DNA of 64,000 nt from Tillandsia leiboldiana (lineage: Eukaryota > Streptophyta > Magnoliopsida > Poales > Bromeliaceae), in the NCBI GenBank assembly GCA_029204045.2, contig JAQNDB010000312.1, forward strand, positions 1 to 64,000, in the 5' to 3' direction. Each line of letters begins with the position of its first letter. Position 1 is the first letter of the stretch. The position numbers and the translations under genes were made by a program. Below, in pieces: positions 57,601 through 64,000 of this stretch. The notes beneath the pieces are model-generated. The model was given only the letters and a program-made list of their open reading frames with translations, was not told where the DNA came from and made no database searches.

Positions 57601-57916
57601 TAGATTGGGTTTATTACGGATATTTGCTTTATTCTTGCACTCGTGTCAGGGGGACCGGGTGGAGTCTAGTAGCTATGTTTAGACCAGTGCCAGTGTTGTT
57701 GGGAACCGTTGGGGGATTGACGGTGGTCCCGAGGTCGTTGTGAGTTAGTCGACCGTCGTGCGAGAGGTTTGGTGATCTTGAGGCTATCCATTCTGAGAGA
57801 GAGAGTGGATTTTGACTATAGCCTGCATGAGCCACTACTCGATAGCGAGTTAGTCCGTTTGGACGCCCTACGTAATTCCTGCCCGTCAGCGGGAGGTGGT
57901 TGTAGGTGGGCGCAGG
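54663..57916 (+). repeat. D 3' LTR, part one
   Basis: Aligns with 1-3195 after its first ~121 bp, with substitutions and indels. Its 44-bp array (57342-57511) has four units. A 382-codon minus-strand frame (55004-56152) is not kept in the left LTR and is not a gene. Confidence 0.92.
57342..57511 (+). repeat. 44-bp tandem repeat in D 3' LTR, four units
   Basis: Same unit as 2581-2792 but with four copies. Confidence 0.9.
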
Positions 57917-58520
57917 TGTAGTGAACCGAAATTTTGGTATATAAATAAATGTAAATAAAATGGTATGAAATGCTATTTTATTGAATTTATAGAAGTAAAG
58001 GATGACCTGGAAACGAATTGGGCCCAAATCGGGATTAGAATGTGAGATCTTGAATCTTACATGAGAAAGTGGGCCCAGATTGCAAGTGAAAAATTCACAG
58101 TTTCGAAAAATTCCGAGAAAATTACGGGAGCTCCGTAAATGCGTTTTAAGGCCACAGTAAAAGTTTCGCGTTGATCGGACACCCGGATAGTGAGAACAGG
58201 CTCCGCCAGCGAAATTAAATACAGTGAGACTTTTTGCAACCCAGAGAGGAAGGTTTAAGTACCAGGAGGTAAATTAAGTTAAACTGTGGCTGCCCGTCAA
58301 ATTTGAGCGAAAACGGGCGAGAAACGGGCAAGAACGGACGAAAACGGGCGAAACTGGGCTTGGGCCCAAGTTCCGGGCGCCCGAAAAGTACTGTAGCAAA
58401 CCCGGTTTTATGGGCTGCAGCAAACCGGGCTGCACTGTAGCGAACCCGGTTCACTGTAGCAGCCCGGTCCGGTGGTTGGTGCGCCCGAAAGTTACTATAG
58501 CGCGCCCGAAAATTTACTGT

Positions 58521-58620
58521 TGGCACGGATCCTGAGGCAGTGGCACGGATCCCGAGGCAGTGGCACAGATCCCGAGGCAGCGAGCGCGGATCCCGAGGCA
58601 CGGGCGCGAATCCCGAGGCA
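58521..58620 (+). repeat. 20-bp tandem repeat in E
   Basis: Five units sharing GGATCCCGAGGCA with variable linkers. Confidence 0.85.
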
Positions 58621-59429
58621 AGCCTTTCGCGAGCGACGCGCTGTGGCGCTGCTCGAGGCGCGCGGGGTAGGTGGGGAACGCCACGTGGTGTCTCCCCATT
58701 TGGTCGCAGCGGTCGAAGCGGCAGGCGTGCGCGGGGAAGGCGCGGCGGGCCTGGCGCGGTGTCAGCGGGGGTGGCCACGTGTCGGCCCCCCATTGGCCGG
58801 TCAGCGCGACGTGACGCGCTGACGCGACGCAACGCACCTACCGCGGGCGCTAGTGCGGTCCACGTGGCGGCCAACGATTGGCCGCCGCGGTTCTGTGGTC
58901 GCGGTGCACAGGTCCAAGGACACATGTCATCCCCTGATTGGCCGTCGCGTGTGACGTGGAGCCACGCTGGCGCGGCATGGGCGCATGGACCGGCGGCTGG
59001 GCGGTTATTGTAGCCCCCGAAAACTTTCGGGCACCCGAAAACTTTCGAGCGCCCGAAAGGGTGCGCCCGAAAGTTCGGGCTTGGCCTATAAGTGCCCGAA
59101 AGGCCCCATTTTTCCTCCTTTTCTCTTTTTGGCTTCGCCCGAGCGTACCAATTGGGGTACGGGCGATTCCGCGGCGGGGTTTTCGAGGGCGCACGAGCGC
59201 GCCGTGGACTCCGTGGTGCGCGCAAGGTGCTCCAAAGAGGCTAGTGGGCGCGATGGACGTCACGGCATTGTCGAGGTAGGCCCCGTGTGTCGTTTTTGTG
59301 GTATTTTTGGCACAGTTTTGGAGTTTCCTTTTGGATTTTGGATTTGACCCCTTTGCCCACGTGCATGTTAGGGACCCAACTTTCTGTGCCGTTTTACTGC
59401 ACGAGTTTCGCGGGCGTTTTGGATGCGCC

Positions 59430-60050
59430 TCGTTTTGCGTGCCGTTCGTGGGAGACATGCACCATTTTGTGTGCGAATTCGGCAAATGCGCGCAGTTTTG
59501 GACGCGAACGCATAAAACGTGCACCGTTTTGCGTGCAACGTTGAAAAAGGAATGTGCACCGTTTTGCGTGCCAATACAAGGTATATGCCCCGTTTTGCGT
59601 GCAGGTTGGACTACCGGGCACCGTTTTGCGCGCAGACTCTAACGTTGCGTCTTATTTTTCGTGCAGGGCTGGAAAACGTGCATCGTTTTGCGTGTAACCC
59701 TACAATAGAATGTGCATCGTTTTGCGTGCCAATACGGGGTACGTGCTCCGTTTCGCGTGCGAGTTGCACCATTGCGCACTGTTTTACGTGTAGGTTTTAA
59801 TAGTTTGCATCGTTTTACGTGCAGGGCTAGGAAAAATGTGCACCGTTTTGCGTGCAGATTCGATGTACGTGCACCGTTTCGCGTGCAGTTCGTGTTGTCG
59901 TGCATAGTTTTGCGTGCCGATCCTAACATGTGCATCGTTTCTCGTGCAGGGTCAGAAAAGATGTGCACCGTTTTGCGTGCAACCTTAAGAGAAGCATGCT
60001 CCGTTTTGCGCACAAACTCGAGGGATGTGCACCGTTTTGCGTGCAAGCTC
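59430..60050 (+). repeat. About 20 units of a CCGTTTTGCGTGC array in E
   Basis: Units of about 29-34 bp: a conserved GTGCACCGTTTTGCGTGC core followed by a variable spacer. Some cores can pair TGCAC with GTGCA. The D LTR has only about five units at 1210-1360. Irregular spacing and diverged units rule out CRISPR. Confidence 0.9.
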
Positions 60051-60611
60051 GAGGTGACAAGTGGAATCACGCGGAGACCAATTGCAAGTGTCTACGAGCA
60101 ATTGGGGACACCACAAGGTGGGGAATTCTGCCGAAAGTGGGTGACCTCTCCCCTTGCTCCTTTGCTTTTCGATTCGAAGTATGATAGTAGCCTGTTAGAG
60201 GCGTTAGGTAATTATGATTATGATTGCCTGTGTAGATGGATTCAGATGAAAAAGAGCAACTGTTGGTTGCCAGAGATAGAGGAATAGATGTGCATGTGCA
60301 AAGAGACACAGAGGAAAAGTGCAACTGTTGGTTGCCAAAGATATATGATGAATATGCATGTGTAGAGATAATTATTATTTTATGAATGAGATGAAAATAA
60401 TTGCATGCATGAAAAAGATTAGCTATTCATGATTGTGAGCATGTTAGGGTATAACCCTAGGAATCACGTGACATAAGGGAACAACAGTTGTTGGTAGTAA
60501 GACTAGGAGAAAACCTAGTATAGGGGTTTGACGAGTGACATCAACTTAGGAGTTATCCTAGGATGGATGAGTGGCATGGTCTTAGGTGATAACCTAAGGA
60601 CACTGGATAGA

Positions 60612-60840
60612 GTGATCAACATAGAGTCAGGGAACTCTAGGAGGTATATAACATGGGACTTAGGTAAAGGAAACCTAAGGAGAGCTAGTGATCAACATAG
60701 AGTCAGGGAACTCTAGGATGTATATGACATGGGACTTAGGTAAAGGAAACCTAAGGAGAGCTAGTGATCAATATAGAGTCAAGGAACTCTAGGACAAGTA
60801 TGACATGGAACTTAGGTAAAGGGAACCTAAGGTGAACTAG
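60612..60840 (+). repeat. Three 75-76 bp direct repeats in E
   Basis: Units begin at about 60612, 60688 and 60763 (GTGATCAACATAGAGTC). Each holds the imperfect inverted motif TTAGGTAAAGGAAACCTAA. A looser ~155-bp duplication with GAGTTAAGTTAAC follows (about 60870-61085). Confidence 0.85.
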
Positions 60841-62602
60841 TGGAGTTTGAACTCACAGACAGGATATTAGAGTCAGTGTAACTCTAAGATAAAGTGGAAC
60901 AGGAAAATAGAGTTAAGTTAACACTAGGATTCAATAAGGAATCAGGAAAATGAGAAAAGTGGATCAAGTGTGGAGACATGAAAGGGAAAACAGGAAATTG
61001 GAGTCAGAGTAACTCTAAGTTAAAAGTGAAATCGAAAAATAGAGTTAAGTTAACTCTAGGATTCAGTAAGGAATCAGGAAAGCGGGATAAGATCCCAAGG
61101 TTAAAGAATTAAACAAATATAACCCTAGAGAGTCATAGGGTGTCTGGGCAAATGGACAATAACTTTAACTTCAATTTGAGTTAAACAAAAGAAAGTGAAA
61201 TGTGTAAGAGTCCAGGAGACTCTCTGGTTACCCGTGTGGCAAGACCTAGGGTAAGGGATGAAAAAGTGGTTAATAAGCAAGACAAGCAAATTGCTCAAGA
61301 TAGAGCTAAAATTTGGTTAATAAGCAAGACAAGAAAATTGCTTAAGATAAAGAGAATGTAAATGGCGTCTTCGAATTTGAGACTCGTCATGTGGAGCAGG
61401 ACTCCCTGGGCAGTGACCCGCCGGACGAGGTACTTTCGAAAGGCTTAAAGTGAAAGCAAGAGCTAAATGCTCAAAGGAAAGAGAAAGAGATTTGCCAGCG
61501 GCGAAAAGGGAGCTATAAGCTCGTATAAGAAAGAAAAGCAAGTGTTCAAAGGCAAAGAGGCTAAGAACTAAAGTAAAAGAGAAAGAAAAAAGAAAAGAAA
61601 AGAAAGAAAATTAAAGATAAAACGGGCGGACCTATGGTGAGAAACGCGGCCCATGTTGGAGCAGTTGGCAGTACCCCTCTCCCGGGTAGAGACCCGTTCG
61701 GGACGTTTCTTCCGTAGGACGGGGTAACACTTGCAGGTGTTATCGGCAATCTTAGAAATCTTATCTTATGGTAGCAGGACTACCGGGCTGGGGCCCGTTG
61801 GATAAGAAATTTCTGAGGGTTAACTTGAACTAAAGCACCAGAATTTAAAGAATAAAGAGAAATTTAGTGGCCAAGATGGCCGGGTTAGTTTGACCCTGTA
61901 TACAGCGGCATAGTGGCCGAGTTGGTGCTTAGTAGCCTGGTATGACTAGACAGAGTAGTGCTGGGTCGATGAGTATATACATGTAGTGATATATTATTTT
62001 GCATAGCTGCATTTGATATCGAGGATTTTAGTTTCCTAGCACTATTATTATTGCTTCCATTGGACCAAGTGGTGTAGGACACTCTTTCTCCGTGGTTGAA
62101 CCCACTGGGAACTATGTCGTAGTTCTCACACCCCTTGGGTGACTCCCCCCCCCAACAGGTTCAGGTATGGATGCAGCGATCGCGACGGTTCAGAGGCAGA
62201 CGGCGAGGTATACGATAGGGGCAAGGGCCCAGCAGCATAGAGACCTAGAGGGTCTAGCAGAGGTATCCCATTTTTATATTTCTTGAGTGAACCTTGTATG
62301 GTGAGGAATTTATGTAAAAGAATTGTAATAATTTTATTTGCAAGTTCAAAGATGTAAAGTGTAATAAAGTAATGCATGGTTCACTCTTGTATGCTTTCAT
62401 TTTCGCATTAACTATTGTTATTGAATGAAAGTTTTAAATTTGTAGTGATTTTTAGTACTCTGATATTGAGCTTCCGCATACACTTGTTATGTTATTATGG
62501 ATGTTACCGTTCCTTTTGGGTAGGAAAAGGTCTTACCCGATTGGCGGGTCTATTGGCGTGCCCGAACCGTACAAATTGGCGGACTCGGGGCGTGACAGCA
62601 GG

Positions 62603-63116
62603 TTTGACTGGACCAGGTGTGGCAGTCAGCTCGATTGGGTCGATTGTGCACTTCATGTGCTGGGGGTTGCATACCATTCTTTGGTTATCCCCTTTTGAAC
62701 ATTTAGATAGAGGCATGCTAGCTATGGAGAGTATCCAGCTTCCTTATTTCAGTCTTTACGGCTTTGGTTAGTTTATGTCTCTTGAGGACTTAGTAGGCAA
62801 ACCGTCGAGTCTGGCAGTGGTACCCACTGAGAACTCCATTTTGGTGTAGTTTTCACACCCTCTGGGGGTTTTCCCCCTCCTTTTTCCTTCCTATCCTTTG
62901 TTTTGCAGAGTCTTAGCGGGTGTTGCTGATTCTGCGGTTGTTGATCGAGGCGAGGGAGTCGCGAGCTAGATCCCTACCCGCCGGTGGAGAGTAGCGGTAC
63001 CCCCTTCAGAGGAGATCTTCATGAGATTAGTTATTTTATTTTCTCTTTTGAGAGACTGTTGTAGTGAGGATGATATGTATTGAGAGCCTGTACACTGATG
63101 TATTTATTGGAGATAC
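62603..63116 (+). repeat. D 3' LTR, part two
   Basis: Matches about 3196-3710 of the left LTR. Interrupted again at 63117 by F, with GATAC just before the insertion; the rest of the LTR lies past the window. Confidence 0.9.
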
Positions 63117-64000
63117 TGTTGGGTTATATGTAATAAGGATCTAAATAGGGGAAAAAACACCTAGAGGGGGGTGAATAGGTGTAAACGTATAAACACTCAA
63201 AAATCGTTGCGATAAAAACCCAATGCGGAAATAAAAATAACTCGCAAGATTTTTACGTGGAAAACTCCATCACCGGAGTAAAAAACCACGGGACCGATAA
63301 CACGGCAGGAATCCACTAGAATTAAAACACGTACAAGGTGATTTACCGTACACACTTACGACTCAACCTTTTCCATACGCTCCTAGAGGATCTTCTCCGC
63401 TCGCTCCGCGACGCTTCTCGAATCCACGATCTGCGCCCAACGCCGAATCCACGGCGTCCAACGTCGAATCCACGACGTCCGACCGAGTCCACGGTCTTCA
63501 CCCAATAGCACCCTTCGAATCCACGAATGTGCCTCGCTCCGAATCCACGAGAGCGGTTGAACCTTGAATCCACAAGGACACGCGAATCCACGCGCCGATT
63601 TTTGGGGTAAATCGTTGTTTTTGGGTGGTGATGATCCGCCGAATACTTAGATCAAAGATAGATCGGAAATACCATCTAAGTATTCATTAGTTTGATTCAA
63701 CTCAAGATGTGAGTATGAATACCTAGAATCAAACTAATCAATATAGATGAAGAAACATAGAGTATTCTCTAATGATTTCCTTTCTTCTCTATATGTGGAT
63801 CTAGAGCCGTATAAGATGATATAAGAATATGACGGCTATTTTCCTTCTTTTTGGATTAACCCTAGAAAACAAACGTTCGGGATCCGGATCGGAATGCCTG
63901 ATCCGGATCGTTCATACATTTCAGAGAACTCAACGTTCGGGATCCGGATCGTGAGATGCTGTGATCCGGATTGAAGTAATGTATGAAACAACAACCTTCG
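63117..64000 (-). mobile_element. Sirevirus LTR F, cut by window end
   Basis: Minus-strand LTR of the A/C family, TGTTGGGTTAT at 63117. Hairpin row at about 63413-63600. At about 63869 it lacks roughly 150 bp present in C, including the TATA box and the palindrome pair nearest to it. Whether it is a solo LTR or a full element cannot be seen. Confidence 0.88.

Larger units (their letters stand above)
57917..62597 (+). mobile_element. Solo LTR E, 4.7 kb
   Basis: TGTAGTGAACC...GGGGCGTGACA, flanked by GCAGG on both sides (57912-57916 and 62598-62602). The unbroken D LTR reads straight through this point at about 3195. No PBS, PPT or coding domain inside, so it is a solo LTR of a gypsy family distantly related to D (shared GTGACA end and the CCGTTTTGCGTGC motif). 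Contents: GC-rich part with 20-bp repeats (58521-58620), a long CCGTTTTGCGTGC array (59430-60050), 75-bp repeats (60612-60840) and AG-rich DNA to the end. Confidence 0.88.

Noticed and set aside
58215..59225. 336-codon minus-strand open frame in solo LTR E
   Set aside because: GC-rich LTR sequence with simple repeats; no domain and no conserved partner.
59430..60050. Possible CRISPR array
   Set aside because: Repeats are short, diverged and unevenly spaced, and the context is a plant LTR.
59639..60070. Repeat protein with 11-residue period (minus strand)
   Set aside because: The frame is open because the repeat step is near 33 bp; sense-strand units are too irregular and there is no start context.
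57917..62597. E as a full-length retroelement
   Set aside because: No second LTR, PBS or PPT inside, and no pol motifs; the TSD encloses one LTR only.

Overview
This window is nuclear DNA of a flowering plant made almost entirely of nested LTR retrotransposons. I see no host gene, tRNA, rRNA locus or CRISPR array. The plant assignment rests on Sirevirus-type Ty1/copia elements, long-LTR Ty3/gypsy chromovirus-like elements and a Cassandra-like miniature element with 5S rRNA sequence in its LTRs. Species is not resolvable by eye.

Layout, outermost to innermost. Element D (Ty3/gypsy, + strand) is the base layer: 5' LTR 1-3959 (its first ~120 bp lie before the window), decayed gag-pol 3960-6673 and 53563-54662, 3' LTR 54663-57916 and 62603-63116, continuing past the window. 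Element B (Sirevirus family 2, + strand, 6679-53557, target-site duplication TGATA) sits inside D. Element G (Ty3/gypsy, - strand, 7500-32585, TSD ATCAC) sits inside B's 5' LTR. Inside G are element A (Sirevirus family 1, + strand, 19646-31344, TSD GCGCG) and solo LTR H (12125-14851, TSD CCCAA). Element C (Sirevirus family 1, - strand, 40788-51929, TSD CTTAT) sits in the 3' part of B. D also holds a Cassandra-like TRIM (53767-54342, TSD CCCTG), a 4.7-kb solo LTR E (57917-62597, TSD GCAGG) and the start of a further Sirevirus LTR F (63117 to the window end). All of these boundaries were read directly as TG...CA termini, PBS, PPT and matching 5-bp duplications.

The Sireviruses are the most informative part. 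Each carries gag-pol (UBN2-type gag, CCHC knuckles, protease, DDE integrase, YVDD reverse transcriptase, RNase H) and a separate downstream ORF2. The full-length ORF2 form has a hydrophobic N-terminus, a basic patch, a domain resembling the 'putative plant transposon protein' family, a coiled coil and an acidic tail. A is almost intact (two near-identical LTRs, one internal stop in gag). C has lost protease and part of integrase. B has stops and frameshifts.

Three cis-acting modules recur in all Sirevirus copies: (1) five pairs of an 8-10 bp TCCGGA-core palindrome, about 19-21 bp apart, upstream of the LTR TATA box; (2) a smaller copy of that array with its own TATA box and a conserved ~384-nt leader intron directly upstream of ORF2; (3) downstream of the LTR TATA, a tandem row of about eight hairpins with a nearly invariant TGGATT loop and stems that differ but still pair. 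I regard these as the best candidates for an undescribed regulatory or packaging system.
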